Shown: in pieces, positions 5,887 through 13,033 of the stretch | Layout: the number at the start of each line of letters is the position of its first letter | Numbering within the stretch: the stretch's first letter is position 1 | Assembly (NCBI GenBank): GCA_964540655.1 | Contig: CAZINR010000033.1 | Span: 1-14,441, forward strand | Direction of reading: 5' to 3' | Length of the DNA: 14,441 bases | Source: CAZQBY01 sp964540655 | GTDB lineage: Archaea > Altiarchaeota > Altiarchaeia > JAFGQM01 | Made by a program: the position numbers and the translations under genes | Notes under the pieces: model-generated | What the model was told of the DNA's origin: nothing | The model's input: only the letters and a program-made list of their open reading frames with translations | Database searches by the model: none

Positions 5887-8079
5887 CTAATCCGCGAAGT
5901 CCATCGCCGTCGGCGGCTTGGGGTCCAGCCCCTTCCGCTTCCGTATCTGAGTCACCAGGTCCCTCTGCAACTCTCCGGGCACCTGCTCGAAGCCGGCGTT
6001 CTCCGTCGACCATAGGACGTTGCCCTCGGTCGCCGAGCGGATGTCGCCGGAGAATCCGAACATCTCCGCGACAGGCACCTTCACGTCTATGAAGCTGGTC
6101 TCGCCCTCCTGCCGCATATCCAGAATCACACCCCTCCGGGCCTGCACGTCCCTGGAGGCGTTGCCCATGAACTTCGAGGGCGTCTGTATGTAAAGGTTCT
6201 GCTTGGGCTCCATCAGACCCGCCCCCGCCTCCAGCATCCCCATGTATATGGGGTTCCTGACCGCCGGATAGACCTGGGCCGGCCCCCTGTGGACGGCGTC
6301 CTCGTGAAGCTTGACGTCTGTGAGCGTTACTTTCACCTTGCTGCAGGGCTCCTGGCAGAGCGGGCCGCGCTTCATGGCCTGCTCGAACGCGTCCAGCACG
6401 AGCTCTATCACCTCGTCGAGGTGCTGTATCCCCTTCGTCCCGTCGACGAACATGTTTCCGTGGAAGATGTCCCTGACCTTCTTCGACACGTCCTTGTCCA
6501 TGCCCAGCTCGACCAGCTCGCTGGAGATGTCCTTTGAGTCTTTCCTTCGCCCGTCCGAGAACTCGCCCTGATATATGGCGTCGAATATCTCGTCCTCCAG
6601 CGGCTCGATTATGAAGAAGAAATCGTTGTGCTTGTTGGGGCTCCGGCCGTGCATCTCCTGGCTCTGCTTCTTGACCGTCTCCCTGTAGACGACTATCGGG
6701 TTGCTGCTGTTTATGTCAACGCCCCTCTCGTTGCGTATCCTGTATTCGACTATCTCCAGGTGCAGCTCGCCCATGCCGGAGATGAGATACTCCCCGGTCT
6801 CCTCGTCTATCGTCACCTGCAGCGTCGGGTCCGCTTTTGCCATAGACCTCATGACCTCGATGAGTTTCGGCAGGTCGGCCGGGTTCTTAGGCTCGATAGC
6901 CTTGGTCACGACCGGCTCGGAGAAGTGCTTTATCGATTCGAACGGCTCCATCTCTTTGGAGCTCAAAGTGTCGCCGGCGAAGGTGTGCTTCAACCCGGAG
7001 ATGGCGACTATGTTGCCGGCGCTCAGCTCGTCCACGTTTATCCTGTCGGCGCCCATGTAGACGCCCAGCTGCTGGACCCTCATGGTCTGCTTGGAACCGT
7101 TGGAGTATATCTCCATGCCGCGCTTGAGAGTGCCCGAGAAGATCCGGCCGGTCGTTATCTCGCCGGCCTGCTGGTCCACTATTATCTTCGTCACCATCAT
7201 CGCAATCTTGCCGTCGTCGTTGCAGTTCTTCATGTCCTGGCCGACGTCCTTGTCCATATCGCCGTGCCAGATGTTCGGAACACGGTATTTCTGCGCCTCC
7301 AGCGGACTCGGCAGGTGCCGCACGACCATGTCCAGAAGGACCTCGTGCAGAGGCGTCTTCTTGGCCAGCTCCTTCTGGTTCTCTTGGTTGCAGAAGTCTA
7401 TGATATCCTTGAAGTTTATCCCAGCCTTCTGCATGTAGGGTATGGATGTGGCCCAGTTGTTGTAGGCCGAGCCGAAGGCGACCTTGCCCGTCTTGACTTC
7501 CACCAGCCAGTCTTTTTTGTGCTCCTCCGGCGCCATGTTGCCGATGAGGCGATTGACCTCGTTGATTATCTTCATGAAGCGCTCCTGCATGGCCTCGGGG
7601 CTCAGCTGCAGCTCGTTTATCATGCGGTCGACCTTGTTGATGAAGAGCAGAGGCTTGACCTTCTCCTTGAGCGCCTGCCCTATGACGGTCTTGGTCTGCG
7701 GCATGACCCCCTCCACGGCGCAGACGACGATTATCGCGCCGTCCACGGCGCGCATGGCCCTCGTGACGTCGCCCGAGAAGTCCACGTGCCCGGGGGTGTC
7801 TATCATGTTAATCAAATAGTCCTTGTCCTTGTAGTTGTGGACCATCGAGACGTTGGCCGCGTTGATTGTGATCCCTCTGGCCTGCTCCTGCTCGTCGTAG
7901 TCCATGTAGAGCTGCTTGCCGGAGAGGTCCTCGGAGATTATGCCGCATCCTGAGAGGAGGTTGTCGGAAAGGGTCGTCTTTCCGTGGTCTATGTGGGCGG
8001 CTATCCCCATGTTGCGTATGCTGCCCTTCTGCTTCATAAGTCCTGTGACCTTCTTCACCATCTGTTCGCGTCGACCCAT
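5887..8079 (-). CDS. fusA: Translation elongation factor EF-2 (aEF2)
   Basis: A 730-residue translocation GTPase of archaeal type, starting MGRREQMVKKV as archaeal EF2 commonly does. G1 is AHIDHGKTT (28-36), switch I contains ARGITINAA, G3 is DTPGH (94-98) and G4 is NKVD (148-151). Domain 2 contains AGEITTGRIFSGTLKRG, and domain 3 contains YLISGMGELHLEI. Domain 4 has the diphthamide loop HEDAVHRGPAQ; by comparison with eukaryotic EF2 the modified histidine is H597. The presence of the site implies that the organism carries diphthamide synthesis genes, unless it is one of the archaea known to lack them. The start lies seven bases after the uS7 stop without a clear Shine-Dalgarno, so it is probably in the same transcript. 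Confidence 0.97.
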   Translation of the reverse strand: MGRREQMVKKVTGLMKQKGSIRNMGIAAHIDHGKTTLSDNLLSGCGIISEDLSGKQLYMDYDEQEQARGITINAANVSMVHNYKDKDYLINMIDTPGHVDFSGDVTRAMRAVDGAIIVVCAVEGVMPQTKTVIGQALKEKVKPLLFINKVDRMINELQLSPEAMQERFMKIINEVNRLIGNMAPEEHKKDWLVEVKTGKVAFGSAYNNWATSIPYMQKAGINFKDIIDFCNQENQKELAKKTPLHEVLLDMVVRHLPSPLEAQKYRVPNIWHGDMDKDVGQDMKNCNDDGKIAMMVTKIIVDQQAGEITTGRIFSGTLKRGMEIYSNGSKQTMRVQQLGVYMGADRINVDELSAGNIVAISGLKHTFAGDTLSSKEMEPFESIKHFSEPVVTKAIEPKNPADLPKLIEVMRSMAKADPTLQVTIDEETGEYLISGMGELHLEIVEYRIRNERGVDINSSNPIVVYRETVKKQSQEMHGRSPNKHNDFFFIIEPLEDEIFDAIYQGEFSDGRRKDSKDISSELVELGMDKDVSKKVRDIFHGNMFVDGTKGIQHLDEVIELVLDAFEQAMKRGPLCQEPCSKVKVTLTDVKLHEDAVHRGPAQVYPAVRNPIYMGMLEAGAGLMEPKQNLYIQTPSKFMGNASRDVQARRGVILDMRQEGETSFIDVKVPVAEMFGFSGDIRSATEGNVLWSTENAGFEQVPGELQRDLVTQIRKRKGLDPKPPTAMDFAD

Positions 8080-8086
8080 TTTTGCT

Positions 8087-8695
8087 TTATCTGGACGATT
8101 TGGCTATCCTCTCTAGCTCCTCTTTCTTTTTGATTGCGAATGATTTTGGGTCGTTGTTGGCCGCCCCGATTATCTCGTCGGCGATGGCCTGCTCTATGGA
8201 GACCTTGCTGTTGAACGAGCTGGCGTAGGCGGCCACTACCAGGTTCTTGATAGCCATGTCGATGCGTCTCAGTGGCGAGATATCCACGGCCTGATGATAC
8301 TGGACCCCGCCGTATATTATGGAGGTGGTCTCCTCCCGCGGGGCGCCGTTCTGTATGGCGTCCACGAGGACCTGTATCGGGTTCCGGTTGGTCCTCTTCT
8401 CTATGATTCTGAATGCCTCCTCGATTATCTTCATTGCGAGCGCCTTCTTGCCTGTGGCGCCTCCGCCCCTGAGATACTTGCCGGAGAACTTCTTGGAGCC
8501 GACGCTGCTCCTCATGACCTTGTTTATCAGACGCTCCACGACAGAGACCTTCTCCGCCTTCCAGAACCTCTTCTTGGAGTGCTTGCCTCCGGTGTGGGGG
8601 ACCAGGACAGGGTCCAGATTTATGTAGCTCTGCAGACCGGGGTCTACGACCTCCGCATCGAAATCCCACTGCCCGAACAGCTTTATGTCTTGCAT
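8087..8695 (-). CDS. rps7: 30S ribosomal protein uS7
   Basis: A 202-residue protein of archaeal uS7 type. It has the long N-terminal extension (FGQWDFDAEVVDPGLQSYI), a basic segment with HTGGKHSKKRFWKAEKVSVVERLINKVM, and the 16S head-binding core NRNPIQVLVDAIQNGAPREET, GGVQYHQAVDISPLRRIDMAI and SIEQAIADEIIGAA. It starts seven bases after the uS12 stop and ends seven bases before the EF2 start, the tight packing expected in the str cluster. uS7 nucleates assembly of the 30S head and contacts the E-site tRNA. The ATG at 8695 fits the family length. Nothing unusual is seen. Confidence 0.97.
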   Translation of the reverse strand: MQDIKLFGQWDFDAEVVDPGLQSYINLDPVLVPHTGGKHSKKRFWKAEKVSVVERLINKVMRSSVGSKKFSGKYLRGGGATGKKALAMKIIEEAFRIIEKRTNRNPIQVLVDAIQNGAPREETTSIIYGGVQYHQAVDISPLRRIDMAIKNLVVAAYASSFNSKVSIEQAIADEIIGAANNDPKSFAIKKKEELERIAKSSR

Positions 8696-8702
8696 GTTAA
8701 AC

Positions 8703-9131
8703 TCACTTCCTCGCCTTCTCGGCCTTGCCCCTCACCAGCTGCTGCAAGGACTGGTTGTTCACCTTTATCACCTTGTACCTCACACCGGGGATGTCGCCGT
8801 AGGAACGGCCCTTCCTGCCGCCGATGCCCTCGATTAATACCTCGTCGTGCTCGTCTATGAATGTGATTGCGTGGTTGCGGGGGGCGAAGGCCGTTATCTG
8901 CCGGCCGTTGAATATGAGCTGTATCTTGACGCACTTCCTTATAGCGGAGTTGGGCTGCTTTGCCTCGATGCCCACTTTTTCCAGTACGATGCCCTTGGCC
9001 TGGCTGCGGCCGGCTAGCGGGTCGTGCTTCTCCTTGAGCCTGCGCTCGCGCCTCATGTAGCTCTCATCGTACCAGCGGAATTTCTTCCTGTTGTCTTCGA
9101 GCTTTTTCGCAGCGAATTCTCCGTTTCCCAT
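8703..9131 (-). CDS. rps12: 30S ribosomal protein uS12
   Basis: A 142-residue decoding-centre protein. It carries FRWYDESYMRRERR, DPLAGRSQAKGIVLEKVGIEAKQPNSAIRKCVKIQLI, the FIDEHDEVLIEGIGGRKGRSYGDIPGVRYKVIKVN block and a basic tail. The KQPNSAIRK loop near the A-site is intact. The second decoding loop reads APRNHAITF, where archaeal proteins usually have PGDGAI-like sequence, a small departure. The frame also allows a TTG start at 9146, giving five extra residues; the ATG at 9131 is chosen because the family begins MG/NG-FAA, but no good ribosome site decides it. This is the first gene of the str block; a TATA box about 85-90 bases upstream implies a leader of about 60 bases. Confidence 0.95.
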   Translation of the reverse strand: MGNGEFAAKKLEDNRKKFRWYDESYMRRERRLKEKHDPLAGRSQAKGIVLEKVGIEAKQPNSAIRKCVKIQLIFNGRQITAFAPRNHAITFIDEHDEVLIEGIGGRKGRSYGDIPGVRYKVIKVNNQSLQQLVRGKAEKARK

Positions 9132-9214
9132 CTTAGATAGTACCAAGGACAGCTAGACAAACCTCACGGTCTGCACTGAATCCTCAGAAAAAAAGCGGTT
9201 AATTAGAAGCAAGT

Positions 9215-9226
9215 CTTATAAAAAGG
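9215..9226 (-). promoter_or_regulatory. TATA box of the uS12-uS7-EF2 operon
   Basis: CCTTTTTATAAG on the minus strand is the best TATA-like element between carS and uS12. A start about 25 bases downstream would fall near 9195 and give a 5' leader of about 60 bases before the ATG at 9131. It overlaps the hairpin-plus-T element that may end the carS transcript. Confidence 0.6.
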
Positions 9227-9244
9227 TGAGCCCGTTCAAGGCTC
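9219..9244 (-). terminator. Hairpin followed by T-run, candidate end of the carS transcript
   Basis: Read on the minus strand, GAGCC (9244-9240) pairs with GGCTC (9232-9228) around a 7-base loop, followed by ACC and TTTTT. That is the layout of an intrinsic terminator, about 45 bases after the carS stop. The T-run is also part of the TATA box of the uS12 operon, so the end of one transcript and the start control of the next share bases. Confidence 0.45.
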
Positions 9245-9287
9245 CCCTAACCCATATTCTGCCCTTCGGAATGGGGCGGCGGGCAGG

Positions 9288-9830
9288 TCACCACCTCACC
9301 GTCTTCCGCTTGGTTAGGAAGGCTATCTGGTTGCCCACGAGATGGAGGGTCGGAGTTATTATCGCAAGGGCCACTATCTCTTCCAGTATCACGAAGGTCG
9401 GAGTGAAGATGTAACCGAAAAGCAGGGCGCCGAAGACTAAATCCAACTGGTCGAGCCCCCAGACCGGCTGGCCCCTCGGCACGCCCATGCGTCGCTTGAG
9501 GAAGCTGCCGAGGATGTCGCCGAAAAGGGCGCCGGCCGCCAGATAGAGCCCGAACAGGGGGTCGGTCATCCGGAAGTCGAACACGCCGTAATAGACTTCG
9601 CTCAGCGGGCCGGACTGGGAGAGAAAGAACCACATCAGCCCGAACAGCGAGCCGGCGATTATCCCTATCAGCAGGCCCCCCCAGGTCTTGCCGTCGCCGA
9701 AGAGGCGCTTCCCCCTCCAGCCCCTCCCGCCGTCTATCGGAGGCCCGAAACCGAAAACCGCGAACGCATTGGCGCAGTAGGCCGGGCTTATGTAGTATAG
9801 AGCATGCAGTATTGCACCGAGTATCCACAT
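9288..9830 (-). CDS. carS: CDP-archaeol synthase (DUF46 family)
   Basis: A 180-residue, very hydrophobic protein with about five membrane segments. CarS transfers a cytidylyl group from CTP to unsaturated archaetidic acid (digeranylgeranylglyceryl phosphate), giving the CDP-activated precursor of archaeal phospholipids. Family motifs are present in order: YCANAF (18-23), PPIDGG (30-35), KRLFGDGKTWGG (41-52), GD at 104-105, SFLKRR (109-114), and DQLD (127-130), with a final LHLVGNQIAFL. Most relatives have KTWRG where this reads KTWGG, a minor change. The membrane topology fits cytoplasmic polar loops. A TATA-like sequence 25 bases before the ATG suggests a leaderless transcript independent of eS17, whose stop is only 34 bases upstream. 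It occupies the place before uS12 where RNA polymerase genes often lie in archaea. Confidence 0.93.
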   Translation of the reverse strand: MWILGAILHALYYISPAYCANAFAVFGFGPPIDGGRGWRGKRLFGDGKTWGGLLIGIIAGSLFGLMWFFLSQSGPLSEVYYGVFDFRMTDPLFGLYLAAGALFGDILGSFLKRRMGVPRGQPVWGLDQLDLVFGALLFGYIFTPTFVILEEIVALAIITPTLHLVGNQIAFLTKRKTVRW

Positions 9831-9850
9831 CTTGTAGAGTTTAAGGCTAG

Positions 9851-9860
9851 GATAAGAAAA
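9851..9860 (-). promoter_or_regulatory. TATA-like box of carS
   Basis: TTTTCTTATC on the minus strand is centred about 25 bases before the carS ATG at 9830 and begins only four bases after the eS17 stop. The spacing supports a leaderless carS mRNA. The T-run may at the same time serve as the eS17 terminator. Confidence 0.45.
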
Positions 9861-9864
9861 CGAT

Positions 9865-10056
9865 TTAGTCTACGACCTTGGTCTTGAGGGTGACTATGTA
9901 GCCGGCTATCTTGTTCCTGAGGGACTTGCTCTGGACCGTGGTGAGATCGGAGACCTTCAGCTTGTTCTCGTTGAAGTCCTCGGTGAACTCGTCCGGATAC
10001 ACCTCCAGCAGCTCTTCAGCGACCCTCTTGACGTTCTTGGTCTTTACTCTGCCCAT
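9865..10056 (-). CDS. rps17e: 30S ribosomal protein eS17
   Basis: A 63-residue protein found only in archaea and eukaryotes. It starts MGRVKTKNVKRVAEELLE and continues YPDEFTEDFNENKLKVSDLT, QSKSLRNKIAGYIVTLK, matching eS17 across its full length. Archaeal eS17 is usually 60-70 residues, so it is complete. It sits on the solvent side of the 30S head. It has its own TATA-like box (GTATAAAAAG in reverse at 10081-10091) about 30 bases before the ATG, giving a nearly leaderless message. It lies between sppA (upstream, 54 bases) and carS (downstream, 34 bases), all on the same strand. Confidence 0.95.
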   Translation of the reverse strand: MGRVKTKNVKRVAEELLEVYPDEFTEDFNENKLKVSDLTTVQSKSLRNKIAGYIVTLKTKVVD

Positions 10057-10080
10057 CGTGAGGTTATGTTTGTAGGTATT

Positions 10081-10091
10081 CGTATAAAAAG
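10081..10091 (-). promoter_or_regulatory. TATA box of eS17
   Basis: CTTTTTATACG on the minus strand, centred about 30 bases before the eS17 ATG at 10056 and about 20 bases after the sppA stop. It gives a start site very close to the ATG. The T-run could also end the sppA transcript. Confidence 0.55.
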
Positions 10092-10110
10092 ATATTGTCG
10101 GTGCGTAAAG

Positions 10111-11016
10111 TCAATATTCAAGTGAGAATCTCGAAAGTTCAAGTCTGCTCGCAAGCGAGTCGCCGAGTCCGCGGCCGAGGCTGTAGAACCGCTCCGTATT
10201 AGGATCCTCTTCCTCATCCAGATAGCACAGCTCGGCGTCCGGGTCGCATTTTGTGAGGGTCTTCACTACCCCGATGGCGTCGTTGAAGCCGCCGAGTGAG
10301 TCGACCAGCCCGATACCGACCGCCTCCGACCCCAGAAAAATCCCCCCGGTCTCGATGCGCTCGATGTCCGACTGGGACAGGCCCCTTCGGGCGGCTATGA
10401 TGTCGAGGAACCTCTCGTGTATCTGGTCTATGATCTCCTGCAGCCGCTCCTTCTCCTCCCCGGTTATCTGCCTGTAGGGGGAGCCTATGTCCTTGAACTT
10501 CCCCGATTTGAGCACTGTGACATTTATGCCGAGCTTGTCCTCCAGCAACTCCTCGTAGACCAGATAGGTGGATATCACCCCTATGCTGCCCACCAGGGAG
10601 TCCTCGTCGGCTATGATGTAATCAGCCGCCGAGGCCACGTAATATGCGCCCGATGCGGCGACGTCCTGCAGGTATGCGACCACCGGGCGGTCCTCAGGGA
10701 ACTCCTCGACTATCCTGGCTATCTCCTTGGACTCGATGACCTCGCCGCCGCCGGAGTTTATCCTCAGGACGACGCCCACCACAGACGGGTCGTCCTCCGC
10801 CTCCTCGAAGCGCCTCCTCATCTCAGGCGCGCTGATTGAGGAATCGAGCATCGGCTCCGAGCCGGATATCTCGCCGTACATGTCTATGACGGCTATGCGG
10901 TCGCCTGATGATACTTCAAAAGCGAACCCTGTGAAAAGGAATAGCAGCATCGCTATGCCGATTAGCAAAAACAGGGCTATGCCGATTATGACCAGCAGCT
11001 TCTGGGACGTGTTCAT
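10111..11016 (-). CDS. sppA: Signal peptide peptidase SppA, S49 family serine protease
   Basis: A 301-residue membrane protease that degrades cleaved signal peptides in the membrane. One N-terminal hydrophobic anchor (about 7-30) is followed by an outside S49 domain. Key parts are VLRINSGGGEV (oxyanion region, about 83-92), VAASGAYYVASAADYI with nucleophile S122, SLVGSIGVIS (140-149), and LKSGKFKDIGSPYR with the general-base lysine, most likely K175, 53 residues after the serine as in single-domain SppA of the Ser/Lys type. The length matches the short archaeal/Gram-positive form, not the double-length E. coli form. The C-terminal 40 residues are acidic. It starts one base after the eS1 stop (TAGTATG), so translation is probably coupled to a ribosomal protein. 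Confidence 0.94.
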   Translation of the reverse strand: MNTSQKLLVIIGIALFLLIGIAMLLFLFTGFAFEVSSGDRIAVIDMYGEISGSEPMLDSSISAPEMRRRFEEAEDDPSVVGVVLRINSGGGEVIESKEIARIVEEFPEDRPVVAYLQDVAASGAYYVASAADYIIADEDSLVGSIGVISTYLVYEELLEDKLGINVTVLKSGKFKDIGSPYRQITGEEKERLQEIIDQIHERFLDIIAARRGLSQSDIERIETGGIFLGSEAVGIGLVDSLGGFNDAIGVVKTLTKCDPDAELCYLDEEEDPNTERFYSLGRGLGDSLASRLELSRFSLEY

Positions 11017-11017
11017 A

Positions 11018-11596
11018 CTAAGAAAGCAGCTCGAGCTTGCGGACCTCGACCCTGCCCAGCGGGACTACCCTCTTGCCCCTGTTGAAGACAAGCGAGCCTA
11101 TCTTGCCGAATACTACCTCCTGCACGAAGCGGTCGTAGTCGAGCTTCTCGGCGGATGCGGACACCATCTCCTCGACCAGCTTGCGCAGCGCCTTCTTCTG
11201 GTCGGAATGGGCCTTCTTCTTGGTGAAGAGTATTGTCTTGACTCTCACGGTCTGGCCGTCCGAGGTCTTCACCTTGAAGACACTCTCCACCGTATCGGTG
11301 CCGGGGTTGGTGTGCGAGCTCACGTATGCCCGGGAGAGCTCCATCTCCTTGACCCGGGTCAGCGCGCTGAACCCGCGGGTTCCAACTATCTGGAGTTTTA
11401 TCTTGATGTGGTGCTGGTTGGAGTTGACCAGCTTGCTGAGAGTCGTGTTGACGGTCCTGCCTTTGAGGCTCTCCGCCTCCTTCGTGAAGATCGGGCCGAT
11501 GGGGGTGTTGTTGAAATAGTCCGGTGCCAGCACCTCAAACCTCTTCTTCGCCTTCCACTTGTCGACCGCCTTTCCCTTTTTCGCAGCTCTCGCCAT
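11018..11596 (-). CDS. rps3ae: 30S ribosomal protein eS1 (S3Ae)
   Basis: A 192-residue archaeal/eukaryotic ribosomal protein near the mRNA exit and platform. Recognisable blocks are a basic N-terminus with VDKWKAKKRFEVLAP, GRTVNTTLSKL, HIKIKLQIVG, the RAYVSSHTNPGTDTVESVFKVKTSDG segment and the C-terminal VFGKIGSLVFNRGKRVVPLGRVEVRKLE. The length suits archaeal members, which run close to 200 residues. The ATG at 11596 begins MARAAKKGK. A T-rich/TATA-like element directly after the serS stop lies about 38 bases upstream. sppA begins one base beyond its stop. In several euryarchaea this gene lies near uS15; here serS and a 38-codon gene stand between them. Confidence 0.95.
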   Translation of the reverse strand: MARAAKKGKAVDKWKAKKRFEVLAPDYFNNTPIGPIFTKEAESLKGRTVNTTLSKLVNSNQHHIKIKLQIVGTRGFSALTRVKEMELSRAYVSSHTNPGTDTVESVFKVKTSDGQTVRVKTILFTKKKAHSDQKKALRKLVEEMVSASAEKLDYDRFVQEVVFGKIGSLVFNRGKRVVPLGRVEVRKLELLS

Positions 11597-11630
11597 TTTT
11601 GTGATTGTGCGCCTATGTTTGTTTTTTCTG

Positions 11631-11639
11631 ATTAAAAAA
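11631..11639 (-). promoter_or_regulatory. T-run/TATA-like element between serS and eS1
   Basis: TTTTTTAAT on the minus strand follows directly on the serS stop codon. It lies about 35-43 bases before the eS1 ATG, giving a possible 10-15 base leader. It may combine termination of serS with initiation of the eS1-sppA transcript. Confidence 0.4.
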
Positions 11640-12920
11640 CTATTTAGGTTTAGGTGTTATCTTTTCGACGCTGATGTACGGCCTCAGCGCCTTGGGTATG
11701 TTGACAGAGCCGTCCTCGTTCTGGTAGTTCTCCAGAATCGCGACTATAGTCCTGCTTATGGCTGCTGCCGTCGAGTTCAGGGTGTGGACGAACTCCGTGG
11801 GGTCGCCGGGGTTCTCCCTGCAGCGTATCCCCAGGCGCCTGGCCTGGTAGTCGGTGCAGTTCGAGCAGGAGACCACTTCCCTGTATCTCCCCTGCCCCGG
11901 GAACCACGCCTCGATGTCGTACTTCTTGGCCGCCACGACTCCCATCTCGCCTGTGCAGACGTTGACCACGCGGTACGGTATCTCAAGCCCCTTGTATATC
12001 TCCTCGGCCGTCTCCAGCAGGAACTCGTGCTCGTCCCACGACTCCTCCGGCTTTGTGAACAGGAACATCTCCACCTTGTCGAACTGGTGGACGCGGAAGA
12101 TGCCCTTGGTGTCCCGGCCGTGGGAGCCCGCTTCTGTCCTGAAGCAAGACGAGAAGCCGCTGTAGTGCAGCGGGAGCTTGCTCTTGAGGATGATTTCGCC
12201 CATGTGCAGGCCGGCGAGCGCCTGCTCGCTGGTGCCGACAAGGTAGAGCTTCTCGCCCTCGACCTTGTAGATGTCGTCCTTGCCAGCCGGCAGGAAGCCG
12301 GCGCCCTCCATGACCTCCTCCCTTATCAGGGCGGGGGTGACATGCAGGATGAAGCCCCTCTTTTTGAGGATGTCCAGCACGTACTGGACCACAGCGAACT
12401 CCAGCAGGACCGCCTCGTTCTTGAGGTAGTAGAAGCGCGCGCCGCTGACCTTGGCCGCTCGCTCGATGTCTATCAAATCGCAAATCTCGCCCAATTCGAT
12501 GTGGTCGCGCGCCTTGAACTTGAAGTCGGGCTTCTTGCCCTCTTCGCGAAGAACGGCGTTGTCCTCGTCCGTCTCGCCCTTTGGGACCGACTCGTGCAGT
12601 ATGTTGGGTATCTCCAGCATCAGCTTGTCCAGCTTCGCCTTGAGCTTCTCGGCCTCCTGCTCCAGCTTGCCTATCTTGCCGGGAAGCTCGGAAGCCGCCT
12701 TTATCTTGGCGGAGGCGTCCTTGCCCTCTTTCTTCAGCTGGGCTATGTCCGCCGTTATATTATTGCGCTCGTGCTTGAGCTTCTGCATCTCCTGCAGCGA
12801 CTCCCTCCAGCGCTCGTCGAGGCTCTTCACCTCGTCGACTATGGACGTGCCCATCTCGCGCTTACTGAGGTCTTCCTTGACTGCCTCCGGAGTCTCCCGT
12901 ATCAGTTTTATGTCTATCAT
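11640..12920 (-). CDS. serS: Seryl-tRNA synthetase
   Basis: A 426-residue class II synthetase that charges tRNA-Ser with serine. Residues about 30-105 form the long antiparallel coiled coil that holds the tRNA variable arm (heptad-like K/E/L pattern, LKHERNNITADIAQLKKEG). The catalytic domain has TSEQ (230-233) for serine/ATP binding, motif 2 at about 260-284 (FRTEAGSHGRDTKGIFRVHQFDKVE) and motif 3 at about 382-398 (NSTAAAISRTIVAILEN). Motif 3 usually reads LNGTA/LNGSG; the serine in place of glycine at 383 is a small deviation. This is the common form, not the rare methanogen type with a zinc site. The ATG overlaps the stop of the preceding 38-codon gene (ATGA), so it is translationally coupled to the uS15 message. 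Confidence 0.96.
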   Translation of the reverse strand: MIDIKLIRETPEAVKEDLSKREMGTSIVDEVKSLDERWRESLQEMQKLKHERNNITADIAQLKKEGKDASAKIKAASELPGKIGKLEQEAEKLKAKLDKLMLEIPNILHESVPKGETDEDNAVLREEGKKPDFKFKARDHIELGEICDLIDIERAAKVSGARFYYLKNEAVLLEFAVVQYVLDILKKRGFILHVTPALIREEVMEGAGFLPAGKDDIYKVEGEKLYLVGTSEQALAGLHMGEIILKSKLPLHYSGFSSCFRTEAGSHGRDTKGIFRVHQFDKVEMFLFTKPEESWDEHEFLLETAEEIYKGLEIPYRVVNVCTGEMGVVAAKKYDIEAWFPGQGRYREVVSCSNCTDYQARRLGIRCRENPGDPTEFVHTLNSTAAAISRTIVAILENYQNEDGSVNIPKALRPYISVEKITPKPK

Positions 12921-13033
12921 TTCCTGCTGACGATGTATGAGTCTATGTCCGCAATCAGAGTGTCGATGTCCCGGCCCCTGAAGGCCCTCTCTTCGGAGCC
13001 TATTTTGACCGTCGCCTCGATTTCGCCTATCAT
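12917..13033 (-). CDS. 38-residue unrecognised protein overlapping uS15 and serS
   Basis: An intact frame of 38 codons, starting MIGEIEATVKIGSEERAF and ending SYIVSRK. Its ATG overlaps the uS15 stop as ATGA (13033-13030), and its TGA overlaps the serS ATG as ATGA (12920-12917). Two exact stop-start overlaps leave no noncoding base between uS15 and serS, strong evidence for a translated, coupled gene. The protein is acidic, soluble-looking, with a short beta-like start (EATVKI) and an isoleucine/aspartate-rich end. I do not recognise it. In some euryarchaea the gene for the KEOPS subunit Pcc1 lies in the stretch linking uS15 and eS1, and Pcc1 starts with a similar ATVxI..SEE pattern, but this protein is about half Pcc1 length. 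That relation is a weak guess: it may be a remnant, a short coupling peptide, or unrelated. Confidence 0.7.
   Translation of the reverse strand: MIGEIEATVKIGSEERAFRGRDIDTLIADIDSYIVSRK

Noticed and set aside
6628..7953. A long 441-codon frame on the plus strand opposite EF2.
   Set aside because: It is antisense to a fully recognised EF2 gene and its composition (rich in V, H, L, R, D) is that of a codon-position shadow.
9228..9252. GAGCCCGTTCAAGGCTC resembles a tRNA T-loop.
   Set aside because: The TTCAA lies in the wrong register of the stem, and no cloverleaf partner arms are present; a simple hairpin explains it.
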